Assembly (NCBI GenBank): GCA_029243025.1
Contig: JAQWSU010000054.1
Span: 28,611-92,610 of the forward strand
DNA from: Pirellulaceae bacterium
GTDB taxonomy: Bacteria > Planctomycetota > Planctomycetia > Pirellulales > Pirellulaceae
Direction of reading: 5' to 3'
DNA: 64,000 nucleotides
Shown in pieces: positions 9,482-20,400 of this stretch (the first letter of the stretch is position 1; each line of letters opens with the position of its first letter). The position numbers were made by a program, and so were the translations under genes. The notes beneath the pieces are model-generated. The model worked only from the letters and a program-made list of their open reading frames with translations. It was not told where the DNA came from and made no database searches.

Positions 9482-12316
9482 CTAATAGACGTAAAGGAAC
9501 TCATTCAAATTTAAAATAACAAGACAAACGTCTGACAAGGCTTGAGTCTTACGGTCGACATCGGTGGGTTGCAGATCCGGTACGAAGTCAGCATTTGAGT
9601 AAAGTTGTTCGACGAACGAAAATTTTTCTCCAGTGTTTTCTTCGATTGCTTCGCGAACGATCTCGGCAGGAGGCAGCGGACGGGTGGGGGCAGATTTTGG
9701 TAATGAATGCTCGATTTCACGCCAATGTGTGGTTAGCTCGTCCAGTTCCAAAGGCGTGGGATCGCGTGATAGGGCCAACTGGAAGCAGCGAATGACTGCA
9801 GCGCGATCGTTGTCGGTTTCTTGTCTTGCTCGTGCTGCCAGGGTTAACGCCCGCGTGTGTGTGTTCTGACCATTGAATAGACTGAACACTTGTGGAGTCA
9901 CCGTTGAGGCTTCACGCTGTTCACAAGAAAAGTCAGGTGCGGGGCGATTGAATACTTCCAGGAAGGGTGGAATCAGTCCGCGGAGCTTCAGTACATAGAG
10001 GGAACGTCGGTGCCGTTGCTCGGGGTGTGTACTGGGCATCCAAGCGGCAGCAAAGGTACCCATGACTTGTCGTGGTTGCAGGGCGACTTCCTGATTGATT
10101 TCCGGGCGACAAGGGATACCGCCAAGCGTCGTGTTAAGCTCGCCAGTAACGGCCAGCATCGCATCCCGTAATTCTTCGGCACTCAGTCGGCGGGGAGTAA
10201 ATGCTGCATAGCTGGTGGCTTCAGGGTCACGATCACGCAGATCCATTGGATGGGGATGTTGGCTGGATCGGCAGTATGCGTCTGACGTGAGAATGCGGCG
10301 GTGCATCGCCTTGATCGACCAGTCCTCCTGCACGAGCGTACTAGCCAGCCAATCGAGGAGCTCCGGATGAGTCGGTTTCTTGCCAGTCGATCCGAAGTTA
10401 TTGGGATTGCCTGCTATCGCCTTGCCAAAGTGCCAAAGCCAGAGGCGATTTGCGATCGTGCGCGTCGTCAATGGGTTGTTGGGGTGAGAGACCCAATTGG
10501 CAAATTCAGTACGACGACCGTCTGTCGTGTCGGGGATGGTTGTCGAAACTAAATGGTTGATTGCACTCAAGGTACCAGGTGAAACTTGTTCGCCGGGCGA
10601 AAATGGATCGCCGCCGGTTAAAATGGCTGTTTGCTCAAACTTGCTCCTTTTCATGGGAGCAGCGGGAATTCGAGTTGGCGAGGAAACGTTTCCAACGCTC
10701 TTTGTCGGTCCGTTGTAGACCGCGAGTGCGTAGGGTTGGTATCGTTCGAATTCCCAGTTGAGGCGTGCGAGTCCTTTGCGCGCAATTCGCTCTCGCCCAA
10801 ACTGCTCGGGTGTAAAGTCAAGGTTCTTCGGCGGATATTCGCTTTGCGCCACCCCCGCTGCACTTAAGGTGCCTCTCGCTCGGTTGAAAAGCCCTTTCGT
10901 GATGCCTTTTGCCTTGGCTTTGTCGATCGCCTCATTCCATTTCGCGGGCGAAGTTCCTTTTTCTCGGTACCAGCGATCGGCAGCTTTCAATAAATGGCGA
11001 TCAAGTTCGGCGAGCGTTTGCTGATGTGTTTGCCTAATTCTTTGGAGATATTCTTGCTCATCAAATCCCGATCTGTTTTCTTGCTCTAAGAAACTGGCTT
11101 TACGTTCGACCAACTGCGTTGTGCTGAAGACAGCTTGAATGGAGTAATAATCCCTCGTCGGAATCGGATCAAACTTGTGATCGTGACAGCGTGCACATTG
11201 CAGCGAATGGGCAAGAAATGTTTCACCGACACTGTTCGTCACATCATCGAGAAAGCGTTGACGCGCAACTTTTGGCACTTCCATTGACGTCAATTCCCAA
11301 GGCCCCATGCGCAGGAATCCCGTGGCAATGATCATTTCAGAGTTAGCCGACTCTTGTTCGTCACCGGCGATTTGCTCGCGAATAAAGCGATCAAAAGGTT
11401 TGTCTGTGTTGAAAGAACGAACGACGTAATCGCGATACCGCCAGGCATTACCTCGCTCGAAATCGTTCGCAAATCCGGATGAATCAGCGTAACGAACGAC
11501 ATCTAGCCACTGTTGGGCCATTCGTTCGCCGTAATGGGGAGATGCTAATAAACGTTCGATCACATCTGAAAACGCCTCTTTGTCGGAGCGGGAATCATTC
11601 AGAAAAGCTTTCACCTCGGGCGGGGTCGGAGGCAGACCGATCAAATCAAAGCTGGTACGACGAAGCAACGTTTTGCGATCGGCTCGCGGTGCGACGGTCA
11701 ATCCGTCCGGTAGTTTTCGCCCGATGAGTAGGTCGATCGGATTTCTGTTGCCTTGGACACGGACTTCCGTCACAGGTTGATATGCCCACAATCCGGCTGG
11801 ATCATATTTGCGATTTGTCCAATCGCGATCCAAACCTCCCGATGTCGTGACCGCGATTCCATCCTCGGCAGACCATTGATCGCCATACTCTTGTTCAAGC
11901 TCCCGTTTTCTTTCAACGTTCGGCCATTCTGCTCCCGAACGGATCCAATCATTTAGCCATTTGAGTTGCGCCGCGGACAAGCGTTCGGCCTCTTTCGGGG
12001 GCATCTCGGACCAGTTGTCATGTTGACGGGTGGCGGCTAGATACAATGGGCTCTCGTTCGGTTTTCCTGACGTGACCGACGGTTCGCCACTGTCTCCACC
12101 CGCCAGCAAACCGGGCATCGACCCGAGATCCAGTGAGCCTTCGATCTCATTCGGATCGCCGCCGTGACAACCGAGGCACTTTTCACGTAGCAGGGGGGCA
12201 ACTCGACGTACGAAGAGGATTTCGGATTCTGTTGAGATAAACTCTTCGCCCCGGACTTTTACGACACCCAGCATCAGGCTGGTGAGAAGGACAAAGATTG
12301 TGATATGTGTTTGCAT
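9482..12316 (-). CDS. Planctomycete cytochrome with DUF1549 and DUF1553 (copy 1, intact)
   Basis: A 944-residue exported protein with a signal peptide (about 1-23), a PSCyt1-type cytochrome module (heme motif CLGCH at 47-51), DUF1549 (roughly 190-400) with a second C-x-x-C-H motif, CARCH, at 374-378, and DUF1553 (roughly 620-890). The architecture is standard for planctomycetes and the heme sites imply electron transfer in the periplasm; no substrate is known. It forms a transcript with the DUF1501 gene downstream. A truncated, frameshifted second copy of the region encoding roughly residues 15-527 is present at 14600-16130, so this is the surviving copy of a duplicated gene. Confidence 0.93.
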   Translation of the reverse strand: MQTHITIFVLLTSLMLGVVKVRGEEFISTESEILFVRRVAPLLREKCLGCHGGDPNEIEGSLDLGSMPGLLAGGDSGEPSVTSGKPNESPLYLAATRQHDNWSEMPPKEAERLSAAQLKWLNDWIRSGAEWPNVERKRELEQEYGDQWSAEDGIAVTTSGGLDRDWTNRKYDPAGLWAYQPVTEVRVQGNRNPIDLLIGRKLPDGLTVAPRADRKTLLRRTSFDLIGLPPTPPEVKAFLNDSRSDKEAFSDVIERLLASPHYGERMAQQWLDVVRYADSSGFANDFERGNAWRYRDYVVRSFNTDKPFDRFIREQIAGDEQESANSEMIIATGFLRMGPWELTSMEVPKVARQRFLDDVTNSVGETFLAHSLQCARCHDHKFDPIPTRDYYSIQAVFSTTQLVERKASFLEQENRSGFDEQEYLQRIRQTHQQTLAELDRHLLKAADRWYREKGTSPAKWNEAIDKAKAKGITKGLFNRARGTLSAAGVAQSEYPPKNLDFTPEQFGRERIARKGLARLNWEFERYQPYALAVYNGPTKSVGNVSSPTRIPAAPMKRSKFEQTAILTGGDPFSPGEQVSPGTLSAINHLVSTTIPDTTDGRRTEFANWVSHPNNPLTTRTIANRLWLWHFGKAIAGNPNNFGSTGKKPTHPELLDWLASTLVQEDWSIKAMHRRILTSDAYCRSSQHPHPMDLRDRDPEATSYAAFTPRRLSAEELRDAMLAVTGELNTTLGGIPCRPEINQEVALQPRQVMGTFAAAWMPSTHPEQRHRRSLYVLKLRGLIPPFLEVFNRPAPDFSCEQREASTVTPQVFSLFNGQNTHTRALTLAARARQETDNDRAAVIRCFQLALSRDPTPLELDELTTHWREIEHSLPKSAPTRPLPPAEIVREAIEENTGEKFSFVEQLYSNADFVPDLQPTDVDRKTQALSDVCLVILNLNEFLYVY

Positions 12317-12397
12317 GGTTCTCTATTGTAACGAAAAGTAAACGATAATGAGGGTGCAATTAATTGCGATTGTGTGTGTCGTAAGTGACCTGGTTTC

Positions 12398-13165
12398 TCA
12401 TTTCATGAAACCACTTGTATTGGTGATCCGGTTGCTGATGCGATCGTTTTCAGTATCGTCAAGCGCCAATAGATCTCGTAGGTTCGGTGTAAACGCGTTC
12501 TGTAGCGCGATGTCAATGAGTCGCTTTTGGTACTGCTGCTGTGGTTTGTCACGCCGGCAGTAAAACGCATGGAGTGTTCGACGTGATTGTGTTGATCGAT
12601 TTTCCATACCGCCGTGCCATAGATGTGCGTTCATGACAACTGCTGTTCCGGCGTTTCCGGTTATCATGACTTGGTCAGCATGGTCCTCGAACGGATCTGC
12701 GAGCACGTTTTCCGGTAATCTGTTGCTGCGGTGTGTGCCCGGCACGATTCGAAGTGGACCATTTTCAAACGTTATATCCTGCAGCATCCACAAAACGTTG
12801 CAGACCCAAAAGCCTGTCTCGTCAGGGATGGCGCCCATGTCGGCATGAAGCGGTTGACGGAAATTGCCATTAGGCGGAACGCTTCGTAGATTTAAGCTGC
12901 TTAGTTTGTAATCACCGAGTACGTGCGCGACATAAGATAGAGCTGTTTTGTTTGTTATCACGCGAGTAAACACAGTGCCTTTGTTGACTAAATTGGCGAG
13001 TCGCTGACAGCCTGGTTCTTGTTTGAATTCTGACCCAGCGGAATCCCCTTCTTCTTTGAACAACCTGTCAATGCCGGCGTTTAAATCGGCCAGCATGTCT
13101 AGACTCATTGCGTCGGGTAAGACGACAAGACCGAATTCATCAAGTTGTTCTGTTGGACCAGGCAT
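12398..13165 (-). CDS. Phytanoyl-CoA dioxygenase-family oxygenase (copy 1, intact)
   Basis: A 255-residue Fe(II)/2-oxoglutarate-dependent dioxygenase of the PhyH type. The iron-binding triad is readable: His107 and Asp109 in RQPLHADMG, and His184 in HLWHGGMENRS. The latter also provides the Arg that usually binds 2-oxoglutarate. The PGTHRSN segment between them is typical. There is no signal peptide, so it is cytoplasmic. It lies 81 bases upstream of the DUF1549/1553 gene on the same strand. A frameshifted paralogue is present at 16243-16999 in the same relative position. The substrate is unknown. Confidence 0.88.
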   Translation of the reverse strand: MPGPTEQLDEFGLVVLPDAMSLDMLADLNAGIDRLFKEEGDSAGSEFKQEPGCQRLANLVNKGTVFTRVITNKTALSYVAHVLGDYKLSSLNLRSVPPNGNFRQPLHADMGAIPDETGFWVCNVLWMLQDITFENGPLRIVPGTHRSNRLPENVLADPFEDHADQVMITGNAGTAVVMNAHLWHGGMENRSTQSRRTLHAFYCRRDKPQQQYQKRLIDIALQNAFTPNLRDLLALDDTENDRISNRITNTSGFMK

Positions 13166-13705
13166 CAGAGTTTGCAGTTTTGTTTTGTTAGTTAACCTAG
13201 TTATGTAAGCATCCGGTCACAGTTCGTGTGCTGTGGCGTAGCACCTATTTGTGCAATTTGAAAAATGAATCAAAATTCAATTCGTCGAAGCCGAGCCTCA
13301 TTGTGGTGTCGAAAGATGCTTCGGTGTCAAAAACGGCATATTGGCAAATGTTTGTATCCGCCAATATAATGCTCGTGTTTGTCGGCTTTAAGCTTCTGTT
13401 GAATCATTGCCATTCGTCTTATATGACTCTCTAATCATCAGAGGCGGTCCGAAGAATAGGATTATACTTGCCGATGGTTGGGGAGGGCGACCTGTTGCTC
13501 GCTGGCCAAAGCAAGAGAAGTATAATTGAGGGCAGCAGCGTGATGGAAGAAAGAAACCGCTTCTTCATCGTTGTTCGCGAGCGCTGTGATCGCAAACGAA
13601 GTTTTTCTCAGAAAGCAGCCGTTTACCGTGGAACGCGAAGGCGATTGTTAACATTCAATACGGATCAGGCTAGAAAAACCACTGGAATCATGTCAAAGTA
13701 TTGGG
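13166..13705. other. Intergenic region with remnant of a deleted cytochrome gene
   Basis: This 540-bp stretch lies between the oxygenase gene (minus) and the SDR gene (plus). No gene is supported in 13166-13455. From about 13460 to 13700 the sequence aligns by eye with 20565-20846 in copy 2. That region holds the 5' end of the propeller cytochrome gene, including its signal-peptide codons, and the leader of the SDR copy. Shared blocks include CCTGTTG(C)GCTGG, CATCGTTGT and TTGGGATGTCTCAA. The bulk of the cytochrome gene has been deleted from this copy. Confidence 0.65.
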
Positions 13706-14428
13706 ATGTCTCAACTGCTCGATAATAGAAAACGTAAGCATGTCATTGTGACCGGTGGAACTCAAGGAATCGGCTTGGCAATCGCTCACGGTTTTGCAAA
13801 AGCCGGTTGGATGGTCACGGCCGCTGGCCTCGTGCTTAAGCCGGAACTTCAGTCCACCCAAGGTGTTTCCTTTGTTGAATTAGATGTCACCGATCCAATT
13901 GCGGTTGAATCGTTGCTGGATCAGATCGATTCGTTAGACGCACTTGTAAATGCAGCTGGGGTGATTGCAAGGAACGACGAATTTGATATCGAGACCTTTG
14001 AGCACGTGGTTAATGTGAATCTTACTGGTGCGATGCGAGTGTCTACGGCGGCGCGTGACAAGTTGTCGGTCAACGGTGGTGCCATTATCAATCTTGCCTC
14101 CATGTTAAGTTATTTTGGAGGGGCTTTCGTACCCGCCTACTCGGCTTCAAAGGGGGGGGTTGTGCAATTGACAAAGTCACTTGCCATTGCTTGGGCCGAG
14201 TACGGAATTCGCGTCAACGCAATTGCGCCAGGTTGGATTGAAACAGAGATGACTGAAGCACTGAGATCAGACTGCCAACGGAATGCTACAATCCTTTCAC
14301 GGACGCCGATGCAACGTTGGGGCAAGCCGGAGGAGATGGTGGGTCCCGTCTTGTTCCTTGTCTCTCCAGCGGCTTCGTTTGTTACTGGTGCCGTATTACC
14401 TGTTGATGGAGGTTACGCCATTTGTTGA
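13706..14428 (+). CDS. Short-chain dehydrogenase/reductase (copy 1, intact)
   Basis: A 240-residue classical SDR, an NAD(P)-dependent oxidoreductase. The cofactor motif TGGTQGIG is at 16-23, NAAG near 87, and the catalytic residues are Ser132, Tyr145 and Lys149 (YSASK). The C-terminal SFVTGAVLPVDGGY is also typical. It starts at the ATG of TTGGGATGTCTCAAC, a position conserved in the decayed second copy at 20848. It is divergent from the oxygenase/cytochrome genes and was followed by a cupin gene, of which only a remnant is left here. The substrate is probably a small alcohol or ketone but cannot be assigned. Confidence 0.92.
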   Translation: MSQLLDNRKRKHVIVTGGTQGIGLAIAHGFAKAGWMVTAAGLVLKPELQSTQGVSFVELDVTDPIAVESLLDQIDSLDALVNAAGVIARNDEFDIETFEHVVNVNLTGAMRVSTAARDKLSVNGGAIINLASMLSYFGGAFVPAYSASKGGVVQLTKSLAIAWAEYGIRVNAIAPGWIETEMTEALRSDCQRNATILSRTPMQRWGKPEEMVGPVLFLVSPAASFVTGAVLPVDGGYAIC

Positions 14429-14600
14429 GTGTGCGATTGTCGAGTGACGAGCGAAGAAAGCAGGCCGGGCCACAGGAGCTGTTGCGTTCTCCCTCAAGAA
14501 CACGATCTCGACGACCAGGTGCGCTACCTTCGTCATTGCTAGTGTTGGTTCAAACACAGGCGCGAGTTGTCGTCAAGGGAGCCGTATGGATGGTGAGAGG
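14429..14600 (+). pseudogene. Remnant of cupin gene (copy 1)
   Basis: About 160 bases after the SDR stop align by eye with the 5' part of the cupin gene in copy 2 (about 21375-21525). Shared blocks include GAGCTGT(T/C)GCG, GAACACGAT, ACGACCA and TCGTCAA(G/A)GGAGC. The start codon is lost and the frame is broken. The similarity ends near 14597 and the sequence continues directly as the truncated DUF1553-gene copy, marking the join between the two duplicated units. Confidence 0.6.
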
Positions 14601-16130
14601 GTTGGTATCGTTCGAATTTCCAACTGAGTCGTTGGAGTCCTTTACGTGCAATTCGCTCTCGGCCGAATTGCTCCGGTGTAAAGCCAATTTGCTTGGGCGG
14701 GTATTCGCTTTGCGCGACGCCTGCCTAAGCCAATTTACTTCTCGATACATTGAAGATTCTAGCGGTGATGCCCTTTGCCTTGGCCTGTTCGATCGCTTCA
14801 TTCCATTCCGCGGGCGAACTTCCTTTTTCGCGATACCAGCGTTCGGCACCTTCCAGTAAGTGGCGATCGAGTTCGGCTAGCGTTTACTGATGCGTCTGCT
14901 TAATTCTTTGGAGGTAGGTTTGCTCCTCAAAGCCAGACCTGTTTTCGTGCTCTAAAAAACTGGCTGTACGTTCGGCTAACTGTGTCGTGCTGAAGACCGC
15001 TTGGATGGAGTAATAATCCTTCGTGGGGACAGGGTCACACTTGTGATCGTGGCAGCGTGCACACTGCAAGGAATGGGCCAGAAAGGTTTCCCCCACGCTG
15101 TTGGTGACATCGTCGAGAAAGCGTTTCCGTGCGATTTTGGGTACCTTCATGGAGGTTAGTTCCCAGAGGCCCATCCGCAGAAATCCCGTGGCGATAATCA
15201 TTTCAGAGTCGTTCGCATCATGCTCGTCACCAGCAATTTGTTCGCGGATGAAGTGGTCGTAAGGCTTGTCGTTGTTGAAAGAACGCACCACGTAATCTCG
15301 ATAACGCCATGCATTACCGCGTTCAAAATCATTGGCGAATCCCGACGAATCAGCGTAACGGACGACATCCAGCGGATGTTGCGCCATCCGTTCCTCATAA
15401 TGGGGCGACTCTAATAAACGATCGATCACATCCGAAAACGCTTCTTCATTCGACCAGGGTCATTCAGGAAATCATTCGCTTGCTCCGGTGAAGGCGGCAA
15501 ACCGGTCAAGTCAAACGTGGTCCGTCGAATTAACGTCTTGCGATCGGCTTGTGTTGCGACAGACAACCCAATTGGCAGCTCCTGCTCAATTAACACGTCG
15601 ATTGGGTTCCTCTGGCCCTTGACTCTTACCTTTGTCACGGGTTGGTAGGCCCATAATCCGGCTGGGTCGTATTTGCGGGTTGTCCAATTGTCATCTAATC
15701 CCTTCGAGGTGTTGACTCTGATTCCATCCTCGGCCGACCATTGGCTGGCATACTCTTCTTCAAGCTCGCGTTTTTTCTCGTTACTCACCCACACTGCTCC
15801 CAAGCTAATCCAATCTCGCAACCAAATTAGTTGTTGAGCGGACAAGCGTTCGGCTTCCTTGGAAGGCATCTTAGACCAGTCGTCATTTTGACGAGTGGCG
15901 GCTTGATACAATGGGCTCTCATTCGGTTTTCCCACTGTCTCCACCTGCCTGCAATCCCGCCATCGATCGAAGTTTCAATGATCCTTCGATCTCATCCGGA
16001 TCACCCCGTGACAACCGAGACATTTCTCCCGAAGCAAGGGATCGATCCGACGCACGAACAGAATCTCGGAATCGGTTTTGGCCGACTCCTGACCATGGGA
16101 TTCCAGGTTGAGTCCCATGGGGATGACGAC
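14600..16130 (-). pseudogene. Decayed DUF1549/DUF1553 cytochrome gene (copy 2)
   Basis: Broken copy of the gene at 9482-12316. Its 3' part, encoding residues after about 527 of the intact protein (all of DUF1553), is absent. The remaining part has frame breaks: near 15445 between the fragments SPHYEERMAQ (15429 downward) and DFLNDPG, near 15935 where about 20 bases are missing after GGDSG, and near 16010 just after the heme motif CLGCHG, where one base is missing. There is also an in-frame stop at 14884-14886. The CARCHDHKCDP motif and the DUF1549 segment YADSSGFANDF remain readable. It can no longer make a full protein. Confidence 0.88.
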
Positions 16131-16242
16131 AAGAGCGAACAGTAAGAACAGTTTTTGCGTGATGCTCTTATTTCTAATCGATTCAATGGTTGGTGGGGTA
16201 GTTCGTGATCAGATGATTTCTGAGTCAAGGCGACACGCTTTG

Positions 16243-16999
16243 TCATTTCATGAAGCCGCTGGTGGTGGTTGCGTGTTTACTGATGTGGTCGTTTTCAGCA
16301 TCGTCAATTGCGAATAAGCTTCGTACTCCTGTCGTGAACGTTTTCTGCAGGTTCTTGTCGATGAGCCTCTTTTGGTACTGTTGCTGCGGTTTGTCTCGGC
16401 GGCAGTAAAACGCATGGAGTACCCGCCGCGGTTGTTTCGATCGATTTTCCATTCCGCCATGCCACAGATGTGCATTCATCACCACAATCGTTCCTGCGCT
16501 ACCGGTAACGATCACTTGATCGGAATGATCCTCGAAAGCATCAGCGAGCACTTGTTGCGGGAGTTTGTTGCTGCGATGTGTGGCCGGAACGATCCGCAGC
16601 GGACTATTTTCAAGCGTGATGTCTTGCAACATCCACAAGACGTTGCAGACCCAGAACCCTCGCGTATCCGGTATCTGAATGCAGTGGCTGACGGACGTCG
16701 CTGCCTGGATTAACGCTTCGAAGATTTAAACTGCTTAGTTTGAAATCACCGACCACGTGCGCGACATGAGGTAGGACTGTTTCGTTAGTGATCACTCGCG
16801 TAAATACATCGCCTTTGTTGACTAGATTCGCCAGCCGGCGACAGCCTGGTTTCCGCTTGAATTCTGATCCCGCCGAATCAGCTTCTTCCTCGAACAATTT
16901 GTCAATTCTCTCGTTCAAATCGCCGAGCAACTCTTGGTTAATTGCGTTGGGTAAGATGACAAGACCGAATTCATCAAGTTGTTTAGTAGAACAAGTCAT
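16243..16999 (-). pseudogene. Decayed phytanoyl-CoA dioxygenase-like gene (copy 2)
   Basis: Frameshifted copy of the oxygenase gene at 12398-13165, beginning MTCSTKQLDEFGLVILP. The first fragment runs through the iron-binding RQPLHSDTG and leaves frame near 16660, where bases are missing relative to the intact copy (the intact GAIPDETGFWV segment is shortened). The second fragment (16243-16638) resumes at WMLQDITLENSPLRIVPATHRS and keeps HLWHGGMENRS. All iron ligands survive in the two halves, so inactivation was probably recent and caused by this single indel. An active protein would require frame correction. Confidence 0.85.
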
Positions 17000-17497
17000 C
17001 AGATCCTGCGATTTGTTTCGTCGGTACACCCCGTTGTCTTACCATCCGGGCGTAATGAATGCGGAGTGGTTCGGGCTGTGTTGGGATCGGAGACTTCCGA
17101 TAGGTAAGACGCCTCGCTTGTTCGTCGGCAAGAAATCCACCGACCGGAAGTACAAGTATTGGCCAATAGGATAAGCTAGACGGCATGCGACCTTCTCCTC
17201 AAGATACATTCAGCATCGGCGTCTTCTTCTGGTCCGAATGGACGAGGACATTCAGCAAGGGGAGTTCCTTTTCAAACCTTGCACAGTTGCTGACTAGTGT
17301 TCAGGCGTGATACAACTCGTTGCTGGAGGTGGCGTAGCGAATTCAGGCTTAACTTGCCGAATGAATGAGCAAGACGGTTCATCGGAAGAGTGTCTGACTC
17401 GTGTGTCGCAAGAATTGCCTTCGGAGGTTTGGTATCCGAAACGCCAGTGCGGTGGCAGGTTGCGTCCGGCAATGCCAATTTTCTTGTGTTCGCGGCT
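17000..17497. other. Intergenic stretch, no supported gene
   Basis: About 500 bp between the decayed oxygenase gene and the end of the propeller cytochrome gene. Open frames such as 17307-17570 and 17390-17707 on the plus strand have no recognisable domain or convincing start; the latter runs antisense into the cytochrome gene. I see no strong hairpin or repeat here. Confidence 0.45.
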
Positions 17498-20400
17498 TCA
17501 ATCTTCGGCTGGCGTCACGATCATCTCGCCGTTCATGACTTTCCAATGGCCAGGAAAGGTGCAGAGATAGGGATACCGACCTGGTTTCTTCGGAGCGCGA
17601 AAATAGATCGTAAACTTTTCTTTCGGCAAAACGATGTCCGTATAGGCCAATACATCGTCTGTCGGTGGGACATAGTGTCGCAGTGCAGCCTCCGGATCAG
17701 CGATTAGCAGATTGGCGCGCTTTCCAACTCGCTCCAGTGCGTTAACTTCGACGAGTACCCAGTTATGTGGCACAACATCAGGATTCGACAGCGTCAGGGC
17801 TAGGGGTTCGCCGGCTTGGACACGGATGGATTTTGTGGCATAGGAAAGGTCACTACCGATATCGATTGTAAGCGGGCGAGCGTGATCGAGTTTCTTAAGG
17901 TGCGGATTCTTAATACTACGCGTTGCCATTGCCAGATCGGCTACTATCGGGTGCGGATGAATTGGTTTGTGAACCGGCTTGTAATTTGGCAAGTGGGTGA
18001 ACGGTTGGTCGAGTTGGTGCACGGTCAGGAAGAGATCATGAAACACATCTGGGGCCGATTGCAGTTGCAGGTGCAGTTGGTTAACCGGTTGCAGATGAGG
18101 AATCTGTAGAAAAAGTGTACGGCGGTCGGCAAGCACATGGGTTGCTTTGATCGGCAACGTGTCATGGCCACGAAGGCCGTGGTGATGTGTTGAGAATTCT
18201 GGAGATCCGTAAGCGGGACCATATCGATAGTTCCAGCATTGGGCAAAATGGTTGTCTGACTCGAGGGCCGTTGCCTTATCGATCGGTGCGGAAAACGTAA
18301 CGGCTATACCATTTTCGTGGGCGCGAAAGCCGATGGGTAGTTGAGTCTCGGTACCCGTATATCGGACGCGTTGAAAACAACCATCTTCGGATGTAAACGA
18401 GACCCAGCCCTGCATCCCACTCACATAAAGCTGGCCATCGGTGGAGCTGAATCGACCACGATGGGATCCAGAAAGAAACTCACCGGGTAATGGCACGACT
18501 GCGCCTTGAAGTTGTTCACCAACTTTGTCACGTAGGATGAGGAAATGTGAGCCCATTCCAAAAGAGAAATGTAGCAGTTGCCCAGCAAGGGGGCCCCAGC
18601 GATCGCTGGATACATACGTTTGTCCGCCGCTGGAATTGTCGATTCCGCGCGGAAGGTAAACCAGCGGTAGATCAGGAACTCGCCCCTCGATTGGACCTCG
18701 ATAGCCGAAATGCGGTGTTGGTTGAGAGGCCCTGGAAGCATCGGGCCGCACGGCACAGATCATCGATGCAGGCGTCCATTCACCCTCGGAACAGGGCACA
18801 GTCACAGTTCCATCTGGAAGCAAGCCCAAGCCATCTGGATTGCGGAAGCCCGTGGCCACGACCTCGGCCTGGTCTCCATCGGGCGAGATCTTTACCAGTC
18901 CTTGATTGCTGGAGGCTGTGTAGAAGTTTCCCTCAACGTCGCGTTCCAGTCCGCAGATGAAATCATGGCCAGCGTTTGATATCTGATAGGCATTGCTGAA
19001 ACACTCGTAGAAGTCTGCCTCGCCGTCCTTGTTGAGGTCGTGTAACCGAGTGATTTGATCTCTTCCCAGCACGAAGATGCCATCCTTGTCTACGACGATT
19101 CCTAACGCTTGATGGAGTCCCGCTGCGAACCGTCGCCACTTGGCCTTTCGCGACGGGTACTGAAAACCGGTGACGTGCCAGACATCCCCTTGCATCGTGC
19201 AAACCAATGCTGATCCATCTGGCAGGAAGTCGTGTCCTCCGCAAAAGAGCAACGCGTTCCAGGGGTTTTCAATTGGCAAGCCAATCGTGTCGATTGCATA
19301 GGGGTTGCCGCTGCCAAGTCTGATCGCCGTTTCGAACTCTTCTGGCCATTGACTCGGTGCATTCTCTCGCAAGTGCCGAAGCGGATGCTCGTTAACCTCT
19401 GCCACGATGTGAGAAAATTTACCGTCTGTGACTCCGGGAACGTCTAGCAGTTCCCGTTTTCCGATCCGATAGGCAAATGCCACGCGATTGCCATGTCGAT
19501 AGAAACCATGGTATTTAAACGGCGGACGAATTTGCGATTTTTCTTTGAGGTGTGGGACAGCTTGTCCTGACATTTCCAAGCCGTTCAGGAACCCATGTCG
19601 AAACGTCGAGAACTTCACAAAGTCGCCTTTCCAGACAGCCTCGTATGACAGTGTTTCCGGGTTGAAACAGGTCGAAAGCCCGATCGCATCATCCAGTTTG
19701 ACACAAATACCACGCGAGACGGTTGCACCGTTTCCGCGAAACACACCGGCTTGGATTGATCCGAGTTGGGTATGATTCCAATCGTTGCTGGCCCAGGTTT
19801 CTTCGTCCTGATTTCCCCAGTGACCGAGTTCGCCGCCGTCCAGTCCGGGGAACTCTGCCAGCAGCGGTGGAGTGACCGGCAACCTGCGGAAATAATCGGC
19901 CTGTTTGCTGTAAAAGTCGAACAATCGGTTGCGATTCACGTGGTGTTGCCAGTTGGGTCGTTGTTCGGCACGAATCGGTCGTCGTTCTAACGGAAATGTG
20001 GCCGGTGGTCTCCGGTGAGCTTGAGCATGGAGCATCAGCATTTCCCTTTCGTCGTCGGGAATGCCGCTCGCCGTGCCAAGCGATAAAATGAACGCCAATA
20101 AATCGGCTACTTGCTGTTCTGTCATCGCAGCCGTGAGATTGTTGGGCATCAAAGTGCCAACTTCCTGTTGTGCTTCGATCGAATCGAGCTCGAATACTTG
20201 ATCCCCTGACTTGGATTTGCTCGGATTACGGAGTACCAGTTGACGTTCATCTTTGCTGACGATGTAACCCTGATGTGATTTTCCGGAATCATCAATAATC
20301 AGATGAGTAACGTACTCCGGTTTGACTTGTCGTTTTGGCCAGATAATCGACTCGACGATTTCTTCTGGTTTGCGTTCCGCGGCAATTTTTGTCAACGCTG

